Counted from the first letter of the stretch, positions 21,201 through 33,698 are shown. The stretch: DNA of 64,000 nt from Mucor racemosus (GCA_027405735.1 JAPEHQ010000005.1:2170001-2234000), one strand, 5' to 3'. The notes: generated by a model from the sequence alone, not told the origin. Translations and numbers: made by a program.

Positions 21201-24200
21201 GATTCAATTGATCAAAAGTAAGTTTCAATAATACTTAATAATTTTATATGCCTCTAACTTAACCAAACTGTAGAAGATGAAATTGATGATATTGTGGAAT
21301 GCAGAAAAGAGTTTATTCAACTTTTACAACACTTGCCAGTTAATGTGCTTGATTGTCATTTTGAAAGAACTGCTTCTTATTGTCATCAAAAGTTGAATTG
21401 GGTATTATATGAGCCCCTTGTGGACTATATCATGTCTCGTCATCCACTTGCAGGCGATATTTTCTCTTATAGTGAAGTAAAAAATATGAAATCATTGATC
21501 TCTATGGAGCAGTAAGTTATCTCTTGCTTTATACATATTTTCATGCTAAATTATAGCATTTATTTTTATAGTGAGCATATTGCTTCTTTGTTAAAGAAGA
21601 TTCCCTTTGCTTGTTTATTCAACAACACTGTCATTGCCAAATTATACAACCATGATTTCTCAATGATTGTATTAAAGCAATCCTTAGATTCTCTCAAATC
21701 TCGCGAAATGATGAATGCTACATCGTGTATTTTTCAACATTTGAATACATTGTTAATGCAAGCAAAACCCGAACTTTCAGGATTACAGTTCAGTTTTACA
21801 TTATTGCGCCATGTTATTCAATTAATGAATCAAATCCAAGATGTCAAATCTAGAGCAGAATTAAAGAGTTTCATCTTTACTCATCCTGCATTGAAGCATC
21901 TTGACAACGAATTGACTAGCCAGATTCTTTCATATCAAGACATTGATATTTTCCCTTCAGTTGCTGATTTAACATATCTTCAATTGGCAATTTCATTTAT
22001 GGATATCTTTGGTGAAGGGTCCAATGCAAAGACATTACTCGACTGTGTTATTCGTGTCGATTTCCAAGGTCTCTATACTTACAGCAAAAAGATTGCCAAG
22101 AACATTCATATCAATGATACAATGAAGAAACTTTTAATTGTCCTTGTTGAATACATGTATAGTTCATCTCAAGAATTTACTATCCCTAGCAAAGCATTTG
22201 AAATCATTACACAACTTTGGAAATTGGGTACAACTGAAGAATTCAATTTGGAAGTTTTATCTTTATTGGAATTGAGCATGACCAGAGAGCAACATGATGG
22301 TGATAATGAAGCTGAAAAGCATGCTGTGCATGTTTTATTGAAAGCTTGTTGTGAACCTATTATCAAGCACATCTTGGCAGGCAACAAATGTATTATCGAT
22401 ATCGATGCATTGCGTTCTTCATGTATTGCTTCTTCTGTAGATGTTCCTAGTATTGTGGTGAATAATTTGACTGAAAGTCTTTTACTCACTCCCAATTTAG
22501 TGGACGTTGTACAAATTGGTTATGATTTGTTGGCAAAAAGCACTGATGAACAAAGCGAATTCATTGAACTTGTCATGGACTTTTTGTTGAAACAATTAAC
22601 TGCTGCTGCTGATGCAAATATCATGTCTGGTGAAACACCTGAAGATGCATTCTACGATAAACTTGTTCAATTTGTCAAGCTTTTGAATGGTAACTGGGCT
22701 GCTAACCTCAACACTGAAACTGTTCGTGATTTCATCTTGACTTCTCTGTTGGATAATATTGAAGATGCTGCTGCTATGCGTTTTGTGCGTGTATTAATTG
22801 AACATGTATATGAAAATTACGACAAATTAGAACCCATCGAAACCTATCTTCGTCGTATTCTTGATCACAAGGAATATCAACGTTTGACAGCTCCCGATGT
22901 AGCTAAATTATTGTTGAAACAAACTCCCGTTAATGATGCTCAACGATTTGCCATTATTCAATTGATCCATACACTCAACAAGATTCAACCTTTAGTTTTA
23001 GCTACGCATCATGGTTTATTAGACCCTCTTTTGACAAGTTATAGCGCAACCACAGGTACTACAGACAAGTTGATTCTTGACATATTAATGTCTTGTGAAA
23101 GCCATGGTCGTGAAACTATTCTTCCCAAGATGCTCATGTGGGGTCCTGGTTCTGATCGTACTCGTCAAGCACATGCTCAAGCAGGTACCTTACTACAAAC
23201 TAGCGCCATTTCCATTGAAACACTTAGTCTCATTGATCCTGCTTTGATGAAATATACCTTTACTCATTTCCCTACTGAATGTACTCTCAAGCAAAGCAGC
23301 AGCATTGATGTTTCTACTGATAATAATAACTTGGCTCCTGTATATGATCCTTCCTTCTTTATGCCCTTATTTGCTAATTTAATCGCTTCTGGTGCTGTTG
23401 AATGTCGCAAATTTATTGAATGTAATGGTCTTGGCTTTGTGATTATGGGCATGTCTTCAACAGATGAATATGTTCGTCATATTGCCTATCAAATGATGGA
23501 TCAATTTTACGTTATGGTGGAACATGCTCGTTTCCGTGAACAGCCATCAATTATCTTTGTTTTAGAGCAATTCAAGAATTCTATTCATGGTAGATCTGAA
23601 GCTGATGCTCCTCCTAGAGTACCTGCTGCTATTTCTGTTTGTGTTTCTCATGCATTATCTATTTTACTTCATCCTGAGCATTTTATGTTGCCTCATATTA
23701 CCACTTGGATATTGCAAAATCCATCATACGATTTCAATGTAAGTTTTGAATGTGATACAAGCAATCTTTCGAGTTACATGCTAATCTTTCTTTTTATAGT
23801 ATGTTCCAATGTTTACATTCTTATTCACATCGTCATCTCCAAACCATAAAAAAGAACGTCTTTGGTTACTTTATGTGCTATCATCTTCTTTAAGAACATA
23901 TGAAGATTATAAAATCTTTGCTAGACAAAGTATTTTTGATATGATTGCTACATTTTACAATTCTGCCTATGCAGATCAATCAAGCAAAAAGGCTGTTTTA
24001 GAGGTAAGTAAAAGCATAGCATATCTTAAATATGGTTTCATTAATGATTGCAATTTAACGCTCATAGATTATGGAACAAGCTACCGCTATTCCAAGTGTC
24101 ACTTCAAACTTGATTCAGTACAATGGCTTATTAGCTTGGATCCATCAAGCAATGGCTCTTGCTTCGGATCAAGAAGAGTTCACAGCTTGGGATAGAATCT

Positions 24201-24301
24201 TGAATGCAACAATGTCAAGTGCAAACCAAATAGAAAAGGTTCCTGAAAAGATCAAATCCATGTTGAACGATGAAAAGACCGTTTTGGCTGAATTAAAATA
24301 G
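18292..24301 (+). CDS. URB1: Nucleolar pre-ribosomal-associated protein 1 (Urb1/Npa1)
   Basis: Large helical-repeat protein of early pre-60S ribosomal particles in the nucleolus, required for 27S pre-rRNA processing in yeast. Eleven exons are read: 18292-18379, 18446-18591, 18654-18914, 18978-19044, 19110-19665, 19720-20426, 20489-21217, 21274-21511, 21572-23738, 23800-24003 and 24068-24301. The joined frame is uninterrupted and gives 1798 residues, within the range of the family. The N-terminal third carries the Urb1 N-terminal region (KTLIRGLSKLRTQLTI-like start, then LRASRYRQTKKNKKPQ and LRTNYIQFVLAFFKHGD). The last third (FFMPLFANLIASGAVECRKF, RHIAYQMMDQFYVMVEHARF) matches the conserved C-terminal NopRA1 region. 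All introns are 54-65 bp. The F-box gene follows 115 bp downstream on the same strand. Confidence 0.88.
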
Positions 24302-24416
24302 AAATGTATCAATAGAATAATATTACTGATTTGTTGCAATGTATAAATATAAAACACTCTTTTTTTTCCTGTTTCTTTCTCTTTCCCTTTCTCTTAATTT
24401 TAATCAATATATCAAC
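24302..24416 (+). promoter_or_regulatory. Compact spacer with TATA box of the F-box gene
   Basis: Only 115 bp separate the URB1 stop from the F-box ATG. A TATAAATATAAA stretch at about 24341-24352, followed by a pyrimidine-rich CTTTCTCTTTCCC tract, looks like a core promoter. The URB1 polyadenylation signal must lie in the same short space. Confidence 0.5.
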
Positions 24417-25775
24417 ATGTCAAACTTTCCTATTGAAATCTTACTCAATATATTTCAACATTTGCCCATGTACAGTCAAAATGAATGCTTGTTTGTTTCC
24501 AGAACATGGCATTCTGCAGCTAGATCCTTTATCGATGTGAATGAAAATATTGTCCGTTTACATGGCTACTTTGCTATAAGACAATTATCAAGGGAAATCG
24601 CTGCAAATCCTAATCATGGTATTCATATTCGAAAGATGTTGTTTATCATGCGAACAAGCACTGGAGATCCTGTTCAAAGAGAAGAGTTCTTACGTATCTT
24701 GCGTGGTTGCCCCAATCTTGCTGAATTAATATTTGTAGATGTAAATCCAATCTATTACGTTCTTTATATGATTGATGCTGCTATTGATTTGCCTAATCTT
24801 GAGCTCATTCGTGTTGAAAATAGATTGCATTTATATTCACTTGGACATAATTTCGTAGAACTAGCTCACATGTATAGAGCCACAATCAATAGATTGAGTG
24901 TCCGTCTTGGTGATGGATATTTCTCTCATGCTCTTGGTATCAATGAAATCCCAGTTTATTTGAATGGATTTGTTAGTTTAAAACAATTGTCAATCACAAC
25001 AAACAGCAGCATTGTATTTGATTCTATCATAAGATCATGTCCTCAATTACAAATATTGAAGCTTCACATTGATCATTCAAGATTCCAAGTACAAGATGCC
25101 GCACAAGATGCTCCTCATATTTCAGCTTCTCAACTTGAAGTCCTTCAAGTTGATGGTCGTGTAATCTCTCGTGAAATGTATACCTATTTGCTTAATCATT
25201 GCCAACATCTCAAAGGATTGGCTATCTCTGGTTCCTGTGAAGATATTGATCGCATTCTTCAAACTTTCCGTTCATTTGATCAAAGTCATGCATTACCAAT
25301 CATCCATTTCTCATTCAATGATGATTTCCCTATCTCCAGTAAAGTACTGCAAGACCTCTCTTATTGGTTTCCTTCTGTACGCCAAGTGGAGCTTCGAGGC
25401 TCTGATATGTCTGCCCTGATTAATAATAGTCATAACATGATCTTGGACTTTAATGATTTAAACATTCATTATATTTCTATTGATCTCAGCGAATTATTCC
25501 CAGGCCGTAGATCGCCCGTAGGCAGAATTGTACTTGAAATAATCTCTGATGACTTTACTGTATGGTATCAAAAAGAAGGCAAATGGAGAAGCCGCTCTCA
25601 ATTCGTAATCAAGAATAACAAAAGATATACAAATGCTACTGCTAAAGAAAGAAGAATGCGTTCAATTCGTACTGCCGTGATTTCGATCAGATCAGCTACC
25701 GTTCGAAACATTAGAGTTCATTTCCTTCACCATAATTCCCCACTCGATCAAATCATTAACTTGAATAGTAATTGA
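24417..25775 (+). CDS. F-box protein with leucine-rich-repeat-like body
   Basis: 452 residues in one exon. Residues 3-38 form an F-box (FPIEILLNIFQHLPMYSQN, then CLFVSRTWHSAARSF), the SKP1-binding module of SCF ubiquitin ligases. The rest has irregular leucine-rich segments such as CPNLAELIFVDV, FVSLKQLSITTNSS, CPQLQILKLHID and HCQHLKGLAISG, the pattern of fungal F-box/LRR proteins that bind substrates. An upstream in-frame ATG at 24339 would add 26 residues rich in Phe and Leu, but it overlaps the TATA-like stretch. I therefore prefer ATG 24417, which places the F-box at the N-terminus. The target is unknown; such genes form large families in Mucorales. Confidence 0.85.
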   Translation: MSNFPIEILLNIFQHLPMYSQNECLFVSRTWHSAARSFIDVNENIVRLHGYFAIRQLSREIAANPNHGIHIRKMLFIMRTSTGDPVQREEFLRILRGCPNLAELIFVDVNPIYYVLYMIDAAIDLPNLELIRVENRLHLYSLGHNFVELAHMYRATINRLSVRLGDGYFSHALGINEIPVYLNGFVSLKQLSITTNSSIVFDSIIRSCPQLQILKLHIDHSRFQVQDAAQDAPHISASQLEVLQVDGRVISREMYTYLLNHCQHLKGLAISGSCEDIDRILQTFRSFDQSHALPIIHFSFNDDFPISSKVLQDLSYWFPSVRQVELRGSDMSALINNSHNMILDFNDLNIHYISIDLSELFPGRRSPVGRIVLEIISDDFTVWYQKEGKWRSRSQFVIKNNKRYTNATAKERRMRSIRTAVISIRSATVRNIRVHFLHHNSPLDQIINLNSN

Positions 25776-25956
25776 GAATATCTATATAATATCATCTAAG
25801 CATACCCATCATATCAATAAACATGGTTTTTTCAATTAAAGACCAGCGTCCGCTGAATGTTCAATTAATTATTTCCATCTCGTTCTATTCTGTGCCCTGG
25901 GACCTTTTTTTTTTTTTTTTTTTTCTAACTTTTCATAATACAATATCTTATACAAC
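25776..25956 (+). promoter_or_regulatory. Spacer between F-box and zinc-finger genes
   Basis: 181 bp containing a 22-base T run at 25903-25924 just upstream of the next start codon. The promoter of the zinc-finger gene must lie here or inside the F-box 3' end. Confidence 0.35.
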
Positions 25957-26793
25957 ATGTCTTCATTACTCTCTTTTCAGATTCGTCAACAGGAACAACA
26001 ACAGCAACAACAAGAAAAATCCAATGATCCAAGTGGGCTTCCATCTCCACCAAATTCATTTTGTGGTGAAGAAACTACTAATAGTAATTCAGCCCCTATT
26101 ATTATAACTATTAATGAGAAACCTCCATCATTAGTACAGAATCGCAGAGATTCTCTTCAAACAGTATTTAACGATATGCATATTAAAGATTATTCAACAT
26201 CTCTACCAGAAAACTACACAATTGATCATTCTAGCAACATCAGAAAGCATGCATCTCCTTCTATCATTGCTGGTACTGCTACTGCTACTGCAGCTGCTAC
26301 AGGTGGACTCACTATACGTAATAATAATCGTAGACCTTCTGATATAATGATCAATGGCGGTGGTAGAAGAAAAAGTAGTGTTAGTCGTGGTCTTTCTGAA
26401 TCTTTTAGCGGTCAATATAGATGTAACGATTGTGGAAAATCTTATAAACATCCAAATTGTTTACAAAAGCATCGTTGGGAGCACTCGGAAGAATGGCAAT
26501 TAACTAAAAAGTTACCTTTAACTAAGCATCAACAAGTTCAAATGCTTGAAGCTGCTGCTATCTTGGTTGGTATGGATCGTATTAGATCAGATATCAAAAA
26601 AGATGAGGAAGATGAAGATGAGGATATTGTTGTTGAAGAAGATGAGGAAGATGAAGTAGACCTTGATGACGATGATGATGATGAAAGTCAATCATCACCA
26701 ACAGCAGCAGCAGCAGCAGCAGCAGAAGATGATGATGATGAAGAATCTATTATTATTGATGATGATGATTCTATTTTTATGGAAGATCTTTAA
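25957..26793 (+). CDS. C2H2 zinc-finger protein with acidic C-terminus
   Basis: 278 residues without introns. One C2H2 finger uses C156, C159, H172 and H176 (CNDCGKSYKHPNCLQKHRWEH region). It is followed by a Leu/Lys-rich helix (WQLTKKLPLTKHQQVQMLE) that resembles the post-finger region of small Mucorales finger proteins. There are Gln-rich (residues 11-19), Ala/Thr-rich (about 107-116), Ser-rich and basic segments before the finger. A long Asp/Glu tract with an eight-Ala run in DNA repeats lies at the C-terminus and could act as an activation domain. A TTTTCAG acceptor-like site lies within the first codons, so an unseen upstream exon is possible. A DNA-binding regulator role is inferred from the finger only. 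Confidence 0.72.
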   Translation: MSSLLSFQIRQQEQQQQQQEKSNDPSGLPSPPNSFCGEETTNSNSAPIIITINEKPPSLVQNRRDSLQTVFNDMHIKDYSTSLPENYTIDHSSNIRKHASPSIIAGTATATAAATGGLTIRNNNRRPSDIMINGGGRRKSSVSRGLSESFSGQYRCNDCGKSYKHPNCLQKHRWEHSEEWQLTKKLPLTKHQQVQMLEAAAILVGMDRIRSDIKKDEEDEDEDIVVEEDEEDEVDLDDDDDDESQSSPTAAAAAAAEDDDDEESIIIDDDDSIFMEDL

Positions 26794-28017
26794 TAGGACA
26801 TTCCTACTACTACTTTTTTTTATCTTATTCTGGGTGCACAGACAATTATAATATTCTCAAAACAAAGCAATTGCTATAAAAAATTGAAAAAAAAACACTT
26901 GAAAAAATGAAAAAAAAACACACACACACAACTATCTATTATAATAATCTCTCATAAACATTTATTAATTAATTCTATATCTCTTTCTCTTTCTTGTATA
27001 TATACATATCATACTTTGTCAATAAAGCCTTTTTTTATTTCCAACATTAATTGCCTCATTCACCAATTACAATCCTATTTCATATATGCCCGATAAATGT
27101 GGCAACGTAGTTGGATTTTATAAAAGTACTTCATTTTGAAATGATTCCATTCGCTCAAAAGAAATGCCGTGGCGTACAATAATTGTTAAGCTAGTGGTTA
27201 AAGTCCAAGAGTTTACTTTTTAAAATTCTACGTTTCAAATAGTCAAGTTATCAAGGGGATTGCTTGATAAAACTTGATTTTTTTATTGAACATTAATAAA
27301 TAAAAGCTGCTATCAAACCCTGCGCTTTACTTTCATATTATCAATGTGGAATTATCAGAGGAAACAATAGTAGCGAAGAAATGTACGCAATACAAAAAGT
27401 TATTGCAACTGCCTTCTAGATTGAACGATGTGTAACTATTACAAATATAGGCGCTTTAATTAAGGTATATCGAAATGTCAACAGTATGCATTAGTTATTG
27501 ACTAAATGAATGAATAAAAGTAAACAAACACAACTGTTATATTATACTATATATGTCTAATTACCTATAAAGCCGCTAAAGTCATCAGAAAATAACATTT
27601 TTAAAGAATTATTTTATGCGCTTTTTGCTCAAATCTGGAGCTCAAACCATGTCAAAACCATTTTTTGGATTACATACCGGTACCTTGTTTCATTTTTTTT
27701 TTCTTGTCGTAAAAAACATGACGAACAACGACCTCTTAACCTATACAATTATTTAGTCAAAAATCGGTTGATTTCGTTAAATCGGGCAATTGACCTTGAA
27801 AGTGGGATTTTCAATATATCTTTTCTAAGCCCAAAATGATTATAGCTCTTCAAAAATTCGTATCAAAATATTCATTTGGCTATTAATTCTAATGGACCCC
27901 TATCCATTAAATCTTATCACGTAATTCCAATAGTCAAATAAACCCCATATTCAATTCATCTTAATGAATGGTGATTTTTAAGTTGGTTTTCATTATATAA
28001 AGTCTCGATAAATCATT
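26794..28017. other. Intergenic, simple repeats only
   Basis: After the zinc-finger gene comes a poly-A/CA-rich stretch (CACACACACACA near 26921-26931) and then AT-rich DNA. The part from about 27600 to 28017 precedes repeat E and reads like more of the same kind of old repeat, but I found no second copy of it in the window. Confidence 0.4.
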
Positions 28018-29232
28018 GAGGTGTTTAATTTTTTGTATTCACAAAATAAATCCAACTTAAAACTATCCTGCATTTTTTGTTTTAGCAAAAAATATTAATT
28101 TTTCGTCAAGATATTCAAACTAACAGTTCACATACAGCTTAGAATCTATGATTGCTGGGTCCAAAATCGATTTGTGAAAAACGATCGAAAAATGATGAAA
28201 AAAATAAAATCGTTCAATAGCTCATAAACTACAAAGTAAGTGTGCCAAGCGTATTAAATAGTTTTCGTACAGTTTTAAACTCTGCATCTATTTAAATAAA
28301 ATTCAGACCAACGTTTCACATTAAATTTTGCATAAAATGCGATTGAAATTTTAAAGGTTTTTTGAAGATACACAACACTTTTCATAAGTATACTTTAAAT
28401 ATAATTAATGGAAAAATACACAGCAAAATTATCTATCGATTGAACTATTGCAAAATGTTCTAGCTGCATTTTTCGTAGAGAAAACAATATTTTTGTCCAA
28501 ATTTTTTTCTGTTTCAGAATTTGGGATGAGGGTATACAAGGGGAAAATGGACGCCAGAAATGGAGGTACCTTTTTGTACACATTTTTGAGGATATCTCCA
28601 CGAAAAATCAATCTTTTGAAAAACCCTAAATTGGATCCGAGAGAGCTTAACGAGCTTAATGATATGAATGCAAAAAAAATGTTGCTCAATTTAACCAATA
28701 TTTTGAAGCTTACTATAGAAATGACAAAAAAATGAAAAAAAAAAATAAAGGTGCTCAGAATTTTTTTATATTAAAATATGTTATAGAGCACTTTAAAAAA
28801 AGTAAGTTTTGTTATTAAAAAGTGTTAGTATAGCTTAATTTTTTCTGGAGATATGAAGTCTCAAAGTTTTCAATCCATTAGCAGTGAAATACGCGTAAAA
28901 AATCTGAAACATTAGCATTGAAAAATTAATACCAACTGCAAAAAATAGGATATTTTCAGACACTTGTTTTCAAATTAAAGCTGAACATCTCAGGTACATT
29001 AGCATATAATTTTTTCTTGGTGTTATTTAGTGAAAACAAAAAGTAGGGCAGGGATGAAAAATGAGACCCAGTTTTCAAGGAAAAAGCAGTGAAATTTACG
29101 CGTTTTTGAGTCTTTTGTGAGATATAAAATAAATTTAGGGATAGGTAGTATAATGTGATCAATTTATTTCTATTTAGTAGTATCTAGGGTATATCTTAAA
29201 AAGCGTTTAGTATCGTAAGCAGTGCTCAATCA
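28018..29232 (+). repeat. Family E repeat, copy 2
   Basis: About 1.2 kb, collinear with 46231-47470 and 57196-58418. Shared landmarks are TTTTTTGTATTC, TCATAAACTACAAAGTAAG, TTGGGATGAGGGTATACAAG, GAGAGCTTAACGAGCTTAATGA, GCTCAGAATTTTTTTATA and ACATCTCAGGTACATT. No terminal repeats or target duplications are visible. A protein-like frame lies at 28448-28735. All copies in the window share one orientation. Confidence 0.8.
28448..28735 (+). pseudogene. Short protein-like frame inside repeat E
   Basis: 95 codons including GMRVYKGKMDARNGGTFLYT and KLDPRELNELNDMNAKKMLL. The same peptide occurs in the E copies at 46663-47031 and 57703-57912 with mostly amino-acid-changing differences, and downstream frames are broken. 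It is best read as a fossil of a coding region carried by the repeat. I do not recognise the family; the overlapping minus-strand frame is less protein-like. Confidence 0.4.
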
Positions 29233-30960
29233 GGATTACCGTACGAGTACAAACTGATTTCGTATTTGTAATGCAATTGCGTATTTCTTGAAAGTCTTTG
29301 AAAAGTATATAGAAAAAATTGTCAATCAAAACATGAATTTTAAGCAATAAGAATACAAAGTCAAATATTTAAGAGTTTACCATATCTTGTAATGTAAAAC
29401 AGAAAAGATTTCTTCCATGTAAATTACTTTGTAAAATCTCAGGTATACTTCCATATGATTAATTTAAAGCTTTTATTACTGATACTTGATTGCTTTGATT
29501 TTAATGTTATTTACATCCGATGTTCAAAAATGAATTAGTACAGGCGTGCAAATAAAAGCCGTTAATTTTGATTATTTCATGGCCATTTTTCAATATTAGG
29601 AGAGGGTAGTTGTACATACTAGACATATACGGCATATGCTACTATGCAATATGTAAACTTAGTCCTGACCATTATTGTTGTAGTATAGTAAAAATGAATG
29701 TACATATGTAGATATAATATACGTTCTGAAAATATGTAACATCTACTGCAACTGTAGCAAAATCCATCTGACAAGCTAAATATATACGCCAAGCGTTTTT
29801 TTATTTATTTCACAAACAGCCTAGAAAAGAAATATTACAATAAAGTGCACATGCCACAATGCTGAATGTTCTACAGTCCAAACATCGTTGATTCCCTTTA
29901 AGACATCTCGAAGAACTTATTCTTGATTATTATATACTATTTAATTTGCCTTCGTATTTGCAAAAGTCTGCTAGAATAGTAATTAAAATTATTCGATAGG
30001 TATTCATTAATAGTCATTAACAAGTATGACTAATTTAGTAGTTTGATAGTATATGATAGGCAAGCAGATTGGTTAACATAACTCAATTTGTCATTTTTAT
30101 TTTAAACTGTGATAAGCTACAATTATGATACTGTAGTGCAATCTGTTTGTGCTCAATAAACAAAGATAGGCGTATCATACGAAAACGGTGATTAATTGAC
30201 TCAAAATACAATGTAGCATAGCAATCTTATATTGCTCATGTGTAAGACAAGACCCTGGTGTAGTAATTTAAGGGCCAATAATCGCTATTATCATTGACCT
30301 CATGAGTTTTTCTTGATTCATGCATCAAATAAAATGCCCAAAAACGGTACAATAAGGTTTAAAAAGGCAGCAGTGGTTACACGTCAGGTACAAATAGATG
30401 GTAAGTTTCTCATTTTTCATTTACAAACAAGACGTTGGGGCCACAAGCGCAGATTTGTCTAAAAGTAAATTACTAAAGGTTATCACACGTATAAGGTTAA
30501 CAGCATATTCAAAGATAGATCCCTTGGCTTCATTTATGGTTAGGTGAGCCCACGTGTATAGGTGTATAAATCTCAAAAAGTTCTTGGTGCTACCCACTTT
30601 GAGTTGGGTGAAAGCCAGTCAGAAAGTACAATTTCACCCACGAGTAATTTTGGTAGAGATAAACTTGTAAACTATCAGATATAGGGTTTTCAGCAGTAAA
30701 AATCACTTGTTATTTCCAATCAAAATTGATTCTGAACACCATGCTAAATAGTTCATCTTCTCCATGTCTCGGCAGAAATACGTTGCACTTGTCAATCTCA
30801 ATATTTCATGCTACTGTACCGTACTTTACGATATGCATATAAATAGAACAAGAAACCCTTTGCTGTACCCCCTTACCTCAGACAAATTTATTCCACTTTT
30901 TTCTATACTGGAATTAAAAAAACAAATAACCCAACAAGTTGTTTTCATTACAAATTCACA
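29233..30960. other. Intergenic upstream of the permease
   Basis: AT-rich DNA with no gene recognised. The last 600 bp should hold the promoter of the permease: a CACGTG box at 30551-30556 and a TATAAAT at about 30838-30844, 117 bp before its ATG. Confidence 0.45.
30551..30556. promoter_or_regulatory. CACGTG box upstream of the permease
   Basis: A palindromic CACGTG about 405 bp before the start codon of an MFS phosphate-family permease. In yeasts this E-box is bound by the phosphate-starvation factor Pho4 and other bHLH proteins. A single site of this length can occur by chance, so a role in phosphate control is only suggested. Confidence 0.3.
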
Positions 30961-32598
30961 ATGTCTACAACAATTATAAATGAATCTGTTCCAGCTCATA
31001 ATGTGGACGATTACAAGCAAAAGCCTGATATCGTTCAAACTGAGTTTGTAACTTCAACCAAAAGCATTGATTCTGATCTCGAGAGAAAAAAGTCTTTCTC
31101 CCAAAAACTCTCATTGATCTTTGCAAGTATTGCATTAGGTTCTGATGGTTATCAAGCTAATATTATTGGTGCTGTTGAATCTTGTATTAGTAAAATATAT
31201 GGTTCAAACGTACTCGCTAACGGTCTTTCTACTCGTGTCAGCAATGCCATGTTAATTGGTGATATTGTTGGCCAAGTTGGTTTTGGTGTCCTCATCGATC
31301 GATTAGGTAGAAAATTTGGTATTATTGCTTGTACCATATTTGTGTGTTTGGTTGGTTTATTCTCTGCATATTTATTTAAAATAATCTAACTCTGAATTAA
31401 ACAGGGCATCATATTGGCCACTGCTTCAAGTGGTGTGACCCCAACAGGTCTTATTTGGATGCTTATCATCGCTCGTGGTCTCACAGGTGTTGGCGTAGGC
31501 GGTGAATATCCTTGCTCCAGTGTAACTGCTGGTGAAGCTGCTGAAGAATCTGGACGTAGTCGTGGAATGTGGTTAATTCTCAGTGGTAATTTTATTATCG
31601 AGTGAGTATATAAGTTCACGCATTTACAAATTAGCAACATTTACTAAGCCCATATTGTTTTTTTCAGTGTTGGTTTCGTCGTATCTACTATTGTACCTGT
31701 TATTTTACTAGCTATATGTGGTGAGGGAGGGCTTGAAGTTGTTTGGCGTTTATCTATTGGTCTTGGTTTACTTTTGCCTCTCAATGTCTTGTACTTTCGT
31801 TTGAAAATGTTAAATTCAGAAATGTATACCAAAGAAGCACTCACTCATAAAGTGCCTTATATATTGATTTTCAAGAAATATTGGCCCAAACTCTTAATTA
31901 CTGGTGGTATTTGGTTTCTTTATGATTTTGTCTCGTATTCATTTGGTATTTTCTCTGATACTATTTTAGGTGTTGCGGTTCCTGGAAATTCATTAATGCA
32001 AACTTTCCAATGGAACATTGTTTTAAACATTTTTTATCCATTTGGTGCTGCTACCGGTGCTCTTTTTATTGATAGAATTGGCCCCAAGAAATTGATGGCT
32101 ACTGGTTTCTTTATTCAAGCTGTCATTGGTATCATCGTGGGCGCTTTAGCTCCTCAAATTATTACTAATGCTTTCCCCGCATTTGTCATTTTATACGGTT
32201 TCTTTTTATTCTTTGGCGAATTTGGTCCTGGTGATTGTACCATTCTTGTTTCAGCTGAAATGTATCCTACTGCTATTCGTGGTACCATGTATGGTCTTTC
32301 TGCTGCTATTGGAAAGGCAGGCGCTGCAATTGGTACTCAAGTCTTTAAACCAATTTTAAATACTTTAACAGAGACTACAGGTGATTCTCTCAAAGCGCAA
32401 GGCTATTTATTTATTATTGGCTCTTGTATTGGTATTCTTGGAGGTATTCTTACCGTCTTTTTTATTCCCAATATCTCAAGAAGTTCAAAAGAGCTTGATG
32501 AAGAGTTTCGTCAAATGCTTGAAGATAATGGCTATGACATCAATCAATTAGGTTATGGTCAAGTTGAAAATACAATGGAAATCGCTGAACCCAAATAA
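30961..32598 (+). CDS. MFS permease, glycerophosphoinositol/phosphate type (GIT1-like)
   Basis: 505 residues from exons 30961-31350, 31405-31601 and 31668-32598. About twelve membrane segments are apparent. The MFS loop motif after TM2 is GVLIDRLGRKFG, and GVGVGGEYPCSS with RSRGMWL marks the TM4-5 region. The second half has GALFIDRIGPKK and AEMYPTAIRGTMYGLSAAIGK, characteristic of the phosphate/H+ symporter branch that includes yeast GIT1 and PHO84. The opening LGSDGYQANIIGAV and the tail RQMLEDNGYDI are closest to GIT1-like glycerophosphoinositol permeases. The first intron has an unusual donor (GTTGGT), chosen because it joins CL to GIILATAS in frame. The exact substrate (glycerophosphodiesters, phosphate or a sugar) is not certain. 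Confidence 0.8.
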
Positions 32599-33698
32599 CA
32601 CCAAAAAACAAAACAAGAGCAAATCAAGTTCTAGATATCTCATCTCAATTTATAACATACAAAATTATTTATACAACTACTAGTTAGTTACCTGACATCA
32701 CTATTTATTGTTTATATCATTTATAAAAATCAACGTTTAATTATACTATTCACTGAGACTTTCACTTTTTTAAACAATTTTTTCAACCTTATGGAAGCAA
32801 TTAAATCAAGCAAAAACTCTTTATAGCATTATTACAGACCATAAAAGCATGGGGATATTTTTTATTTTTATTTTGTGTGAACAGATTGGCTAGAAGAGTA
32901 CGCATAAATCAGTGATATCAAGTCGTGAATATATATATAAAGCATTCTTGGATGCATAGCACATGTGGTGATTTCCAAATATATGATATCGCCGTTGTAT
33001 GTATATTTTAAAAATCAGAAAATATGGTATATGTGCATACAGAAAAATACCTCAACAATGTAGAGAAAAAGACAGAAAAGAAGCTTGTATCAAAATCACT
33101 TATTTTACGGGTAAGTGATACAATATTAGCTGGTTTATCAAAGATTACCATAATTGCATATTATATATAATGATTATCAATTATCTTGATTATCAGGAGT
33201 GTTTATATATAGAAATGGTACATACATTATATGTGCCTTTGTTTATCATATACGATGACATATATAATCTGCATCCACATATAAAATTCAAAAAGGTACA
33301 CATGTGTACATCATATCATAGAAAACATAACAATAGTATGACGAAAATTTAATGTAATACGTAAGGTGACCAATATTCTAAATTCATGTATATTTTTATG
33401 CTAATGTGCGAACTCAGATATGTATAATACATAAATATATGTACATATGTTGAATTAAACAGTTTGCTCAAACGAGATATAATATATGGATGAAACAAAA
33501 CAAAAATGCAGACCATCATCAATGAGGAATGGACGATCATTGCCGTTGGCGTTCATCGTAATTTGTGTATGTACCCTCTAAAAAAATATTGATCGCCTGA
33601 TAAGCCATACTAAAAATGCATTAAGTGAATATACATATTGTACCTGTAATTCAAAACCATATAAAAAGAAGCTAATTTTTAACCAATTCAAGATATTT
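32599..33698. other. Intergenic, no gene seen
   Basis: About 1.1 kb of AT-rich DNA with short TA-rich microsatellites. The last part should hold the promoter of the small secreted protein gene, with a TATAAAAAG at about 33660-33668. Confidence 0.4.

Noticed and set aside
24339..24416. Longer N-terminus of the F-box protein
   Set aside because: It would begin within the TATA-like stretch and add a run of Phe/Leu/Ser encoded by a pyrimidine tract.
28429..28698. Minus-strand frame in repeat E
   Set aside because: It overlaps the more protein-like plus-strand frame and is rich in Ser/Leu/Phe as expected from an antisense shadow; kept out of the annotation.
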